A stretch of 5,138 nt of DNA, from NCBI GenBank assembly GCA_016218005.1, contig JACRFF010000236.1, positions 1 to 5,138 of the forward strand, in the 5' to 3' direction. The position numbers were made by a program, and so were the translations under genes. Shown here in pieces: positions 1 to 5,138 of this stretch. The notes under the pieces are model-generated. The model was not told the DNA's origin. It ran no database searches and worked only from the letters and a program-made list of their open reading frames with translations. The number at the start of each line of letters is the position of its first letter. The stretch's first letter is position 1. This DNA comes from Ignavibacteriales bacterium. GTDB lineage: Bacteria; Bacteroidota; Ignavibacteria; UBA10030.

Positions 1-671
1 CTTTCAACCAGCAACATAAACGGAGTGAGAACCATGGTGTCCGCTTTCGGTTTTGTTGCATAGATCTCGGGGCCAAACGCAACATTGCTTGCATCGTGGA
101 TTGCCACGCTCGCCAGGGCAACAAGAAATAATTCTCGAATGTCCGTCCGTTCAATCGTTTGTATGCATTGTCCTAACAGAAGCAACTTTCTCAGCGGTCG
201 ATCGCTAATGAATCCGGAAGGGAGTATTTCGCGCTGCTCCGGGCTTAATTCCGGCGGCGGCAACTCGAATCGGCGAACCGGTTTTTGATTCAGGAAAAAT
301 TCCGTCGGTTCTTCAAGGTCAAATTTCTCAAAGCCCGCAAGCGCCAAATCAATAACCTCTGCCAAGTGATGGTCGATGTGGATAGGCTCGATATTCCAAT
401 TTGTTTTGACCTTTGAAGCAAGATGGGCAATGGGATTCGCTTCAATACCAACAGAATGGAATCCGGTTTTCTTGCACTCCACATTTGTCGTTCCCATTCC
501 ACAAAAGGGATCAAGAACCGACATTCCTTTTTCAACATTGAATTTATTCAGGTAGTACCGAACAAGATGCGGTGGATATCCAAGCACGAACTGATACCAT
601 GCATGGATTGCTCGATCCTGCTCGAGCAATTGATTCCTGACCGAATTCCCTATTTCAGTAATCTCTTGCAT
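1..671 (-). CDS. DNA methyltransferase (N6-adenine/N4-cytosine type), 5' part, truncated by window edge
   Basis: The frame is open from the ATG at 671-669 to the left edge (223 full codons), so only the N-terminal part is seen. Residues 54-62 read DPFCGMGTT, the motif I signature (DPFxGxGTT) that binds S-adenosylmethionine in amino-methylating DNA methyltransferases. GIEANP at 75-80 supplies the acidic motif II residue (E77), and FVLGYPPHLV at 28-37 looks like the N-terminal motif X region. The catalytic motif IV (D/N/S-PP-Y/F/W) is not in the visible part and should lie beyond the edge, so target base and activity cannot be judged. No ATG, GTG or TTG lies between the upstream in-frame stop (695-693) and this ATG, which fixes the start. 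There is no clear Shine-Dalgarno. The gene starts 10 nt after the pheS stop on the same strand, suggesting cotranscription. It could be an orphan methylase or part of a restriction-modification system. Family call is confident; specificity is unknown. Confidence 0.85.
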   Translation of the reverse strand, partial: MQEITEIGNSVRNQLLEQDRAIHAWYQFVLGYPPHLVRYYLNKFNVEKGMSVLDPFCGMGTTNVECKKTGFHSVGIEANPIAHLASKVKTNWNIEPIHIDHHLAEVIDLALAGFEKFDLEEPTEFFLNQKPVRRFELPPPELSPEQREILPSGFISDRPLRKLLLLGQCIQTIERTDIRELFLVALASVAIHDASNVAFGPEIYATKPKADTMVLTPFMLLVE

Positions 672-681
672 AGGAAGGCGT

Positions 682-1695
682 TCAAAACTGCCTCAGGAAT
701 CGCAAATCGTTTTCGTACAGAATGCGGATATCATCAATGCCCGCCCGCAGCAAGAGACTGCGTTCAACTCCAAACCCGAACGCAAAGCCGGATATTTTTT
801 CCGGATCGTAACCCACCCGCTTCAAAATGTTCGGATGCACCATGCCCGATCCGACTATCTCCAGCCAACCAGAATGTTTGCAGATGCGGCATCCCTTGCC
901 TGCACACAAATAGCACGTAATGTCCATTTCCGCGCTTGGCTCCGTGAAAGGAAAGTAACTCGGACGGAACCGGTACTTGATGCTGCTGCCGTAGTACTGC
1001 TTGGCAAACGTGACGAGCGTTCCCTTCAACTCGCTGAACGTCACACCCTTATCCACATAGATGCCGTCGACTTGGTGGAATTGCACCAGACTCCGCGCGC
1101 TGACCGCTTCGTTCCGATAGACCTTGCCGGGCATGATGGCACGGACCGGAGGTTTTTGTTGTTCCATAATGCGTACCTGCACCGGAGTCGTGTGGGTGCG
1201 CAACAGGATTTTGCTTCCGTGGATGAAAAATGTATCCTGCATATCGCGCGCAGGATGATCGGGCGCAAAGTTGAGCGCGTCAAAGTTATAGTAATCATTC
1301 TCGATCTCCGGACCGGTAACGATCGAGAAACCCATGCCGACGAATATTCGTTTGTACTCATCTAACGTCTGGACAATCGGATGTTTGGTGCCGAGAGGAA
1401 CGTACCGACCCGGCAGCGTAACGTCGAACGGCGCTTCCTGGGGTTGTGCCGCTTGTTCGAGCCGCGATTTCGCCGCGTCGAACGCTGCTTGCGCGAGAGA
1501 CCGAAGTTCGTTCAGGAGTTTTCCCATGACCGGTTTTTGGTCGGGAGAGGCATTTTTGAGAGCATCAAACAGTTCCGCAATCGACCCCTTCCTCGCCAAA
1601 AACTTAATACGAAGCTGTTCGAGTTGGTCCAGACTCTGGATGGCTTCGATTTCAGCGGTAAACTGTTTTCGGATTTCTTCGATGCGGTCTTGCAT
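682..1695 (-). CDS. pheS: Phenylalanyl-tRNA synthetase alpha subunit
   Basis: This is the catalytic subunit of the cytoplasmic alpha2-beta2 enzyme that charges tRNA-Phe with phenylalanine. The product is 337 aa, normal for bacterial PheS. Residues 1-85 are the charged helical arm expected to form the coiled coil that contacts tRNA. The class II catalytic core follows: motif 1 region around 105-130, motif 2 VYRNEAVSAR...FHQVDG at 192-211, the RPSYFPFTEPSAE substrate loop at 244-256, and motif 3 GFGVERSLLLR near 307-317, ending in the family-typical YENDLRFLRQF. Four cysteines (C261, C264, C269, C272; CxxC-x4-CxxC) resemble a metal knuckle, an arrangement I recall from some PheS lineages. A GTG at 1701 would add two residues. 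ATG 1695 is preferred because GGTGATC just before it matches the extended 3' end of 16S rRNA. The beta-subunit gene pheT does not follow directly; a methyltransferase gene does. Confidence 0.97.
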   Translation of the reverse strand: MQDRIEEIRKQFTAEIEAIQSLDQLEQLRIKFLARKGSIAELFDALKNASPDQKPVMGKLLNELRSLAQAAFDAAKSRLEQAAQPQEAPFDVTLPGRYVPLGTKHPIVQTLDEYKRIFVGMGFSIVTGPEIENDYYNFDALNFAPDHPARDMQDTFFIHGSKILLRTHTTPVQVRIMEQQKPPVRAIMPGKVYRNEAVSARSLVQFHQVDGIYVDKGVTFSELKGTLVTFAKQYYGSSIKYRFRPSYFPFTEPSAEMDITCYLCAGKGCRICKHSGWLEIVGSGMVHPNILKRVGYDPEKISGFAFGFGVERSLLLRAGIDDIRILYENDLRFLRQF

Positions 1696-1702
1696 GATCA
1701 CC
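1696..1702 (-). promoter_or_regulatory. Likely ribosome binding site of pheS
   Basis: GGTGATC directly abuts ATG 1695 and is complementary to GATCACC in the usual bacterial 16S rRNA 3' end (GATCACCTCCTTA). Placed on the full pairing TAAGGAGGTGATC, it covers the downstream half at a workable distance from the ATG. The competing GTG at 1701 lies inside this motif and has no purine-rich site of its own, so the ATG is the better start. The motif is seen in the sequence; its use is inferred. Confidence 0.5.
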
Positions 1703-1768
1703 GTGGCGGAAATAGTGTCTTCACAGTCGTTTCAAATTTTCTTCGGAATCGGTTTTCGTTCTGAAAGC

Positions 1769-1856
1769 ACAAAATCTTTTCACGCGCGGCAGAAATCACA
1801 TCCCGTCAGCTTGAGGGCAGGCCGACGGGATGGCTGCGTTGATGAAAAGATTTTGT
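1769..1856 (-). repeat. Nested inverted repeat in the rplT-pheS spacer (possible attenuator or processing structure)
   Basis: In the direction of transcription the outer arms are ACAAAATCTTTTCA (1856-1843) and TGAAAAGATTTTGT (1782-1769), a perfect 14-bp pair. Inside them CATCCCGTC (1832-1824) pairs perfectly with GACGGGATG (1807-1799) and can extend through one G-U and two G-C pairs to 12 bp around a 10-nt loop. GCAG and CTGC between the two helices can add a short middle helix. The outer arm begins at the first base after the rplT stop codon. The T-rich tail (GATTTTGTGCTTT) is interrupted, so it is a poor classical terminator. The remaining spacer, 1702-1768, has no convincing promoter, T-box motif or Phe-rich leader peptide. 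Possible roles are partial termination or attenuation before pheS, 3' end protection of the upstream mRNA, or an intergenic repeat unit. The pairing is certain; the function is not. Confidence 0.75.
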
Positions 1857-2204
1857 TCAGGCGACGGCAAACTTTACGACTTCCGCAAATGCTTGCGGAT
1901 GGCTGGCAGCGAGATCGGCCAGCACTTTCCGATTGATGGCAACCTTTTTCTTTTCCAAGCCATTCATCAAGCGAGAATAGGTTGTGCCATTCAATCGTGC
2001 GGCCGCATTGATGCGCGCAACCCAAAGCCCGCGATATTCGCGCTTCTTTGTCTTGCGATGGCGATACGCGTGCGTGCCGGCTTTTTCGACGTGGCCTTTC
2101 GCAATCGTGTAGACTTTGCTTCGCGCTCCCCAGTACCCCTTGGCTTGCCCAAGGATTTTCTTGCGGCGTCTATGCGACGCAACTTTGTTTTGTGAACGTG
2201 GCAT
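1857..2204 (-). CDS. rplT: 50S ribosomal protein L20
   Basis: L20 binds 23S rRNA early and is needed for assembly of the large subunit; in several bacteria it also represses its own operon by binding a structured leader or intergenic mRNA. The product is 115 aa, the usual length. It opens with the basic extension MPRSQNKVASHRRRKKIL and continues with AKGYWGARS, REYRGLW and ARINAAARLNGTTYSRLMNGL, the conserved L20 helical core. ATG 2204 is the start, preceded by the Shine-Dalgarno AGGAAG at 2216-2211. The gene lies 18 nt after rpmI, so the two are almost certainly cotranscribed. A nested palindrome begins immediately after its TGA stop. No L20-type leader structure is apparent ahead of infC, because infC abuts thrS. 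Confidence 0.98.
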   Translation of the reverse strand: MPRSQNKVASHRRRKKILGQAKGYWGARSKVYTIAKGHVEKAGTHAYRHRKTKKREYRGLWVARINAAARLNGTTYSRLMNGLEKKKVAINRKVLADLAASHPQAFAEVVKFAVA

Positions 2205-2222
2205 CGTAATCTTCCTTTCCGG

Positions 2223-2417
2223 CTACGCCGACAAGAACCGACGAACTTTGTATGCTTCCGTCTCGGCCACCAAGCCCGGCTTGCGCAAGTGGCGCTTCCG
2301 CTTGGTGGATTTCGACGTCAGAATGTGGCTGCGAAACGCTTTGCGTCGCTTGACCTTTCCCGTCGCAGTGACCTTAAACGACTTGGCCGCCGAACGGCGT
2401 GTTTTCATTTTCGGCAT
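2223..2417 (-). CDS. rpmI: 50S ribosomal protein L35
   Basis: L35 is a small, very basic protein of the large ribosomal subunit. The product is 64 aa, the standard size, and shows the family pattern [20 protein letters not shown] at the N-terminus, then [11 protein letters not shown] and a [15 protein letters not shown] segment. The frame is open further upstream inside infC, but ATG 2417 gives the conserved L35 N-terminus and has a Shine-Dalgarno, AAGGA, 7 nt before it. That site overlaps the last codons of infC, and only 4 nt separate the infC stop from this start, so translational coupling to infC is likely. rplT follows 18 nt later. Nothing unusual is seen in the protein. Confidence 0.98.
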   Translation of the reverse strand: MPKMKTRRSAAKSFKVTATGKVKRRKAFRSHILTSKSTKRKRHLRKPGLVAETEAYKVRRFLSA

Positions 2418-2421
2418 GAAG

Positions 2422-2979
2422 TTATCCTTCTTTGGTTGATTTTTCTTTTTCTGAATTCTTTTTCTTCGCCCGATCCGGCACATAGTACGCAATCATCTGC
2501 CGCCCTTCCATCTTTGCTTCTTGTTCTAACTTGGCAACATCGGACATCTTCTCTGTAAATCGGTCTAACAACTCTTTGCCCCGATCTTGGTACGCCATTT
2601 CACGTCCCTTGAAGAATACCGCCGCTTTCACGCGATGGCCTTCTTCAATAAATTCCCGCGCATGCCGCGTTTTAAATTCGAAATCGTGTGTGTCGGTGTT
2701 GGGATGAAACCGAATTTCTTTCACCAGCATCACGTGCTGATGTTTTTTCTGAATCTTTTCCTTTTTCGCTATCTCATATCGGTACTTGCCGAAATCCATG
2801 ATTTTGCACACGGGCGGCGTCGCATTCGGAACAATCTCGATGAGATCGAGACTGCGCTCATTGGCAAGCCGGATGGCTTCTTTCGTCAGCATAACACCAA
2901 TTTGTTCGCCGGTCTCCGAGATGACGCGAACCGAGATCACTTTGATCTCGCTATTAACACGGGCACGTTCTTGCTTGAT
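2422..2979 (-). CDS. infC: Translation initiation factor IF-3, probable AUC start codon
   Basis: IF-3 binds the 30S subunit, blocks premature joining of the 50S subunit and checks start codon and initiator tRNA. With the proposed start it is 185 aa. The N-terminal domain runs from about 8 to 75 and includes the signature [15 protein letters not shown] at 55-69. A lysine-rich linker follows, then the C-terminal domain ([29 protein letters not shown]), ending in a charged, lysine-rich tail from about 167. No ATG, GTG or TTG lies at the family's expected N-terminus. The codon at the right place is ATC (2979-2977), 8 nt after an AGGAG. The first in-frame GTG (2940) would delete the conserved RVNSEI segment. 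The far upstream in-frame ATG (3159) would need 60 extra residues encoded inside thrS. A rare start fits the known autoregulation of infC, where IF-3 itself rejects its non-AUG start. It begins 11 nt after thrS. Confidence 0.93.
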   Translation of the reverse strand: MKQERARVNSEIKVISVRVISETGEQIGVMLTKEAIRLANERSLDLIEIVPNATPPVCKIMDFGKYRYEIAKKEKIQKKHQHVMLVKEIRFHPNTDTHDFEFKTRHAREFIEEGHRVKAAVFFKGREMAYQDRGKELLDRFTEKMSDVAKLEQEAKMEGRQMIAYYVPDRAKKKNSEKEKSTKEG

Positions 2980-2987
2980 GGGAAAAT

Positions 2988-2992
2988 CTCCT
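2988..2992 (-). promoter_or_regulatory. Ribosome binding site of infC, overlapping the thrS stop codon
   Basis: AGGAG on the minus strand takes its first two bases from the thrS stop TAG (2993-2991) and lies 8 nt before the ATC at 2979. The spacing is ideal for that ATC and no standard start codon is in frame nearby, so this site is the main evidence for the AUC start. Its overlap with the thrS stop also suggests that a ribosome finishing thrS is well placed to reinitiate on infC. Confidence 0.75.
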
Positions 2993-4931
2993 ACAGTGTG
3001 AGCGATTTTTGCGTGATGGTTTCGACTATGCGTTGCACAAACTCGTGAAGCGAAACAGCTCCTTGGTCGCCTTTCTTGTGCTGCCGAACCGCCACAGTGC
3101 CGGCGGCTTGCTCCTTCTCGCCAACCACGAGCATGAAGGGAACCTTCTTCGTCTCCCATTCGCGAATCTTGTATCCAATTTTTTCGTTGCGGTCATCCAA
3201 TTCGACGCGAATGCCGTTGGACTTGAGCTTGGCAATGACTTCTTGGCCATAACCGGCAAACGCATCTGTTATGGGAAGCACTGCCACTTGCACCGGCGAT
3301 AGCCAGAGAGGAAATTCTCCGGCGAAGTGCTCGATCAAGATTCCGACAAAGCGCTCGAGCGAACCAAACGGCGCGCGATGGATGATGACCGGACGGTGTT
3401 TCTGTCCGTCGCTGCCCACGTATTCCAGTTGAAACCGCTCCGGCATGACGTAGTCCACCTGTACCGTCCCCAGCTGCCACGTTCTGCCGAGCGTGTCTTT
3501 GACCATGAAGTCGATCTTGGGTCCGTAGAAGGACGCCTCACCGATACCGACGAAGTAGTCGAGCTTCATCTCGTCGGCCACTTCTTTGATTTCGCGCTGC
3601 GCACGCTCCCAGAATTCCGCCTGTCCCCCGTACTTCTCAACGTTCTTGTCGTCGCGGTACGACAGACGCGTCCGCACCTCCATACCGAACGTCTTGAAGA
3701 CATACTGGGTAAATTCCGTAACCGACTTGATTTCTTCCTTCAGCTGCTCGTGAGCGCAATAGATGTGCGCGTCGTCTTGTGTAAATCCACGCACGCGCGT
3801 TAAGCCGTTCATCTCCCCCGATTGTTCGTACCGGTACACGGTTCCGAATTCCGCCAGGCGAATCGGAAGGTCGCGGTACGACCGCGGCTTCACCGCATAG
3901 ATCTGGTGATGGTGCGGGCAATTCATCGGCTTCAGAAGAAACGCCTCATCGTCGCTAATCCTGATCGGCGGAAACTGAGAATCCTTGTAGTACGGATAAT
4001 GTCCGGACGTCTTGTACAACTCCAAGTTGCCAATATGCGGCGTCACGACAAAATCGTATCCGCGTTTCTTTTGCTCGTCCTTCATGAACTCGATCAGCGC
4101 TTCGCGCAACACGGCGCCTTTGGGAAGCCACAGCGGCAATCCACCGCCCACTTTGGGTGTGAGCAAAAACAGTTCCAACTCCTGACCCAATTTTCTGTGA
4201 TCGCGCCGCTTTGCTTCTTCAAGACGAAAGAGATAGTCATCAAGCTCTTTCTTCGTCGGAAATGTTACGCCATAGATGCGCGTGAGCATTTTATTCTTCT
4301 CACTGCCGCGCCAGTATGCGCCAGCAAGATTCAGCAATCTGATCGCCTTGATCTTTCCTGTCGACGGCAGATGCGGACCATAGCACAAGTCGGTAAAGTT
4401 GCCGGAGTGGTAAAAGGAAATCGTTTCGCCTTTCAAGTCTTCAAGAAGCTCCAGCTTGTAGGGATCGTCTTTCTTTTTGAAGTACGATACCGCTTCAGCC
4501 CACGGCTTCTCTTCACGAACGTAGGGGGCGTCGCGATTCGACAATTCATACATTTTTTCTTCGATCTTCTTGAGATCGTCGTTCGTGAGCTGCCGATCGC
4601 CCAGATCAAGGTCGTAGTAGAATCCTACTTCAATCGGCGGACCGATGCCGAACTTTGTTCCGGGAAACAGCGCTTCAACCGCTTCCGCCATCAAATGAGC
4701 CGAGCTATGCCAGTAGGCATACTTGCCACCGTCGTCGTTCCACTTCAGAATTTTGATGCTCGCATCCGAGTTGATTCTGCGGCTCAAGTCCCACACTTCG
4801 CCGTTTACTTCCACGGCAAGTGCTTCTTTGGCAAGGCCTTTGCTAATGCTTTCAGCAATGAATAGCCCTGTCGTGCCGCTTTCATACTCGCGCTGACTTC
4901 CGTCAGGAAACGTTGTTTTGATCTTACCCAT
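2991..4931 (-). CDS. thrS: Threonyl-tRNA synthetase
   Basis: This cytoplasmic class II enzyme charges tRNA-Thr and edits mischarged Ser-tRNA-Thr. The 646-aa product has the full bacterial layout. A TGS domain occupies about 1-62. The editing (SAD) domain, about 70-225, keeps its catalytic set: H75 and H79 in HSSAH, C183 and H187 in CYGPH. The catalytic core, about 240-540, has motif 2 with R367 (VYRYEQSG), motif 3 GSLERF near 523-528, and zinc ligands C338, H389 and H518. The anticodon-binding domain is about 546-646. ATG 4931 gives a typical MGKIKTTFPDG start; a TTG at 4940 would add three residues. Neither has a Shine-Dalgarno, because the preceding bases are the T tract of a strong terminator. 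Expression may depend on read-through or on coupling to the small overlapping ORF at 4924-4971. infC follows after 11 nt. Confidence 0.98.
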   Translation of the reverse strand: MGKIKTTFPDGSQREYESGTTGLFIAESISKGLAKEALAVEVNGEVWDLSRRINSDASIKILKWNDDGGKYAYWHSSAHLMAEAVEALFPGTKFGIGPPIEVGFYYDLDLGDRQLTNDDLKKIEEKMYELSNRDAPYVREEKPWAEAVSYFKKKDDPYKLELLEDLKGETISFYHSGNFTDLCYGPHLPSTGKIKAIRLLNLAGAYWRGSEKNKMLTRIYGVTFPTKKELDDYLFRLEEAKRRDHRKLGQELELFLLTPKVGGGLPLWLPKGAVLREALIEFMKDEQKKRGYDFVVTPHIGNLELYKTSGHYPYYKDSQFPPIRISDDEAFLLKPMNCPHHHQIYAVKPRSYRDLPIRLAEFGTVYRYEQSGEMNGLTRVRGFTQDDAHIYCAHEQLKEEIKSVTEFTQYVFKTFGMEVRTRLSYRDDKNVEKYGGQAEFWERAQREIKEVADEMKLDYFVGIGEASFYGPKIDFMVKDTLGRTWQLGTVQVDYVMPERFQLEYVGSDGQKHRPVIIHRAPFGSLERFVGILIEHFAGEFPLWLSPVQVAVLPITDAFAGYGQEVIAKLKSNGIRVELDDRNEKIGYKIREWETKKVPFMLVVGEKEQAAGTVAVRQHKKGDQGAVSLHEFVQRIVETITQKSLTL

Positions 4932-4971
4932 GAGAGACAAAAAAAATCGGAGGCATCTCCGATTTTGTCAT
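4924..4971 (-). CDS. Possible leader peptide overlapping the thrS start (hypothetical)
   Basis: A 15-codon ORF (MTKSEMPPIFFVSHG) runs from ATG 4971 through the whole terminator hairpin and T tract and stops at TAA 4926-4924, so it overlaps the thrS ATG by 8 nt. A weak GGAA lies 8 nt before its ATG. If translated, a ribosome on it would cover the hairpin and end right at the thrS start, which itself has no Shine-Dalgarno. It has only one Thr codon (codon 2), so it is not a classical threonine-run attenuator peptide. So short an ORF could easily arise by chance. Only its position makes it worth listing. Confidence 0.25.
   Translation of the reverse strand: MTKSEMPPIFFVSHG
4939..4966 (-). terminator. 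Intrinsic terminator or attenuator just upstream of thrS
   Basis: On the minus strand AAAATCGGAG (4966-4957) pairs perfectly with CTCCGATTTT (4952-4943) around the 4-nt loop ATGC, and an unbroken run of eight T (4946-4939) closes the structure. This is a textbook Rho-independent terminator pointing toward thrS. It could end the tRNA-Val transcript. Only 7 nt separate the T tract from the thrS ATG, however, so any promoter upstream of it must drive thrS through it. That makes an attenuator role likely. No T-box consensus (AGGGTGGNACCGCG) is seen in the short spacer before it. Confidence 0.85.
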
Positions 4972-5038
4972 ATGCTTAATTCCAACAACCACTTTTGCGT
5001 TGACAACCGACGGGATTGCCCTCCAAGTAATACATTCG
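4972..5038 (-). other. Spacer between tRNA-Val and the thrS leader
   Basis: This short non-coding stretch has no convincing sigma-70-type promoter toward thrS: a TTGTCA near 5005-5000 lacks a good -10 box at proper spacing. It shares CCGACGGGAT (5007-5016) and TGCGTTGA (4996-5003), read on the plus strand, with the palindromic spacer behind rplT. The lack of an obvious promoter is compatible with thrS transcripts starting upstream of the tRNA. Confidence 0.4.
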
Positions 5039-5112
<74 letters not shown>

Positions 5113-5127
5113 CTACCTTTGCAGCAA

Positions 5128-5133
5128 ATAATA
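5128..5133 (-). promoter_or_regulatory. Possible -10 box for tRNA-Val
   Basis: TATTAT on the minus strand differs from TATAAT at one base and lies 15 nt before the tRNA 5' end, a plausible place for a -10 element. The -35 region would fall outside the window, so the promoter cannot be confirmed. Confidence 0.3.
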
Positions 5134-5138
5134 CCGAA

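Noticed and set aside
290..538. 82-codon minus-strand frame inside the methyltransferase region
   Set aside because: It is a different frame from the one that carries the DPFCGMGTT motif, and the methyltransferase frame is open throughout.
1702..1775. pheM-like leader peptide or T-box before pheS
   Set aside because: The only small frame noted (GTG near 1773, about 12 codons) contains no Phe codon, and no T-box consensus is present.
1769..1856. Miniature transposable element (MITE) with terminal inverted repeats
   Set aside because: The perfect 14-bp ends invite this reading, but the flanking bases show no target-site duplication and no second copy is present in the window, so it is recorded only as an inverted repeat.
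1334..1936. Plus-strand open frame of 200 codons crossing pheS, the spacer and rplT
   Set aside because: It covers parts of two well-supported minus-strand genes and the palindromic spacer, has no family-like sequence, and no ribosome binding site was evident.
2422..3159. IF-3 as a 245-aa protein starting inside thrS
   Set aside because: The extra 60 residues are translated out of frame from thrS coding sequence and do not resemble IF-3. The family N-terminus begins near 2979, where the Shine-Dalgarno is.
3822..4865. Long plus-strand open frame of 347 codons
   Set aside because: It lies wholly inside thrS on the opposite strand. The thrS frame shows every conserved motif, while this translation shows no recognisable domain; it is an antisense shadow.
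5000..5033. Plus-strand TTGACA with a downstream TAATAC as a promoter
   Set aside because: The spacing is 22 nt, well beyond the usual 16-19, and it would transcribe antisense into the tRNA with no gene to serve.

Overview
The window is a bacterial translation-gene cluster read entirely on the minus strand, so gene order runs from high to low coordinates: tRNA-Val(GAC), thrS, infC, rpmI, rplT, pheS, and the 5' part of a DNA methyltransferase gene cut off by the window edge. The order thrS-infC-rpmI-rplT-pheS is a classic conserved bacterial arrangement. The PheS motif 2 (a YRNEAVSAR...FHQVDG type) and the style of L20 are most like those I recall from the Bacteroidota/Chlorobiota/Ignavibacteriota group. 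That assignment is tentative, since no rRNA or lineage-diagnostic marker is present. Unlike many Bacteroidota genes, infC, rpmI, rplT and probably pheS carry recognisable Shine-Dalgarno sequences.

Layout. At 5039-5112 lies a tRNA-Val with anticodon GAC, with a possible -10 box just upstream. A spacer of about 107 nt follows. It ends in a strong intrinsic terminator (4939-4966) whose T tract stops only 7 nt before the thrS ATG, so transcripts entering thrS from upstream must cross it. A 15-codon ORF spans this terminator and overlaps the thrS start. thrS (2991-4931) encodes full-length threonyl-tRNA synthetase with its editing domain and zinc site intact. infC begins 11 nt after the thrS stop and appears to start at a rare AUC codon, with a good Shine-Dalgarno that overlaps the thrS stop. 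rpmI (L35) and rplT (L20) follow with 4-nt and 18-nt gaps. A 155-nt spacer between rplT and pheS holds a nested inverted repeat of 88 nt that starts at the first base after the rplT stop codon. pheS (682-1695) is full length. Ten nt later, where pheT often sits, is the 5' part of an N6-adenine/N4-cytosine-type DNA methyltransferase gene.

Together the genes supply two aminoacyl-tRNA synthetases, an initiation factor, two 50S subunit proteins and a tRNA, a set whose expression normally scales with ribosome demand. I see no mobile element, CRISPR array or clearly new multi-gene system. The observations worth following are regulatory: the AUC start of infC, the terminator and small ORF in the thrS leader, the nested palindrome after rplT, and the methyltransferase directly behind pheS.
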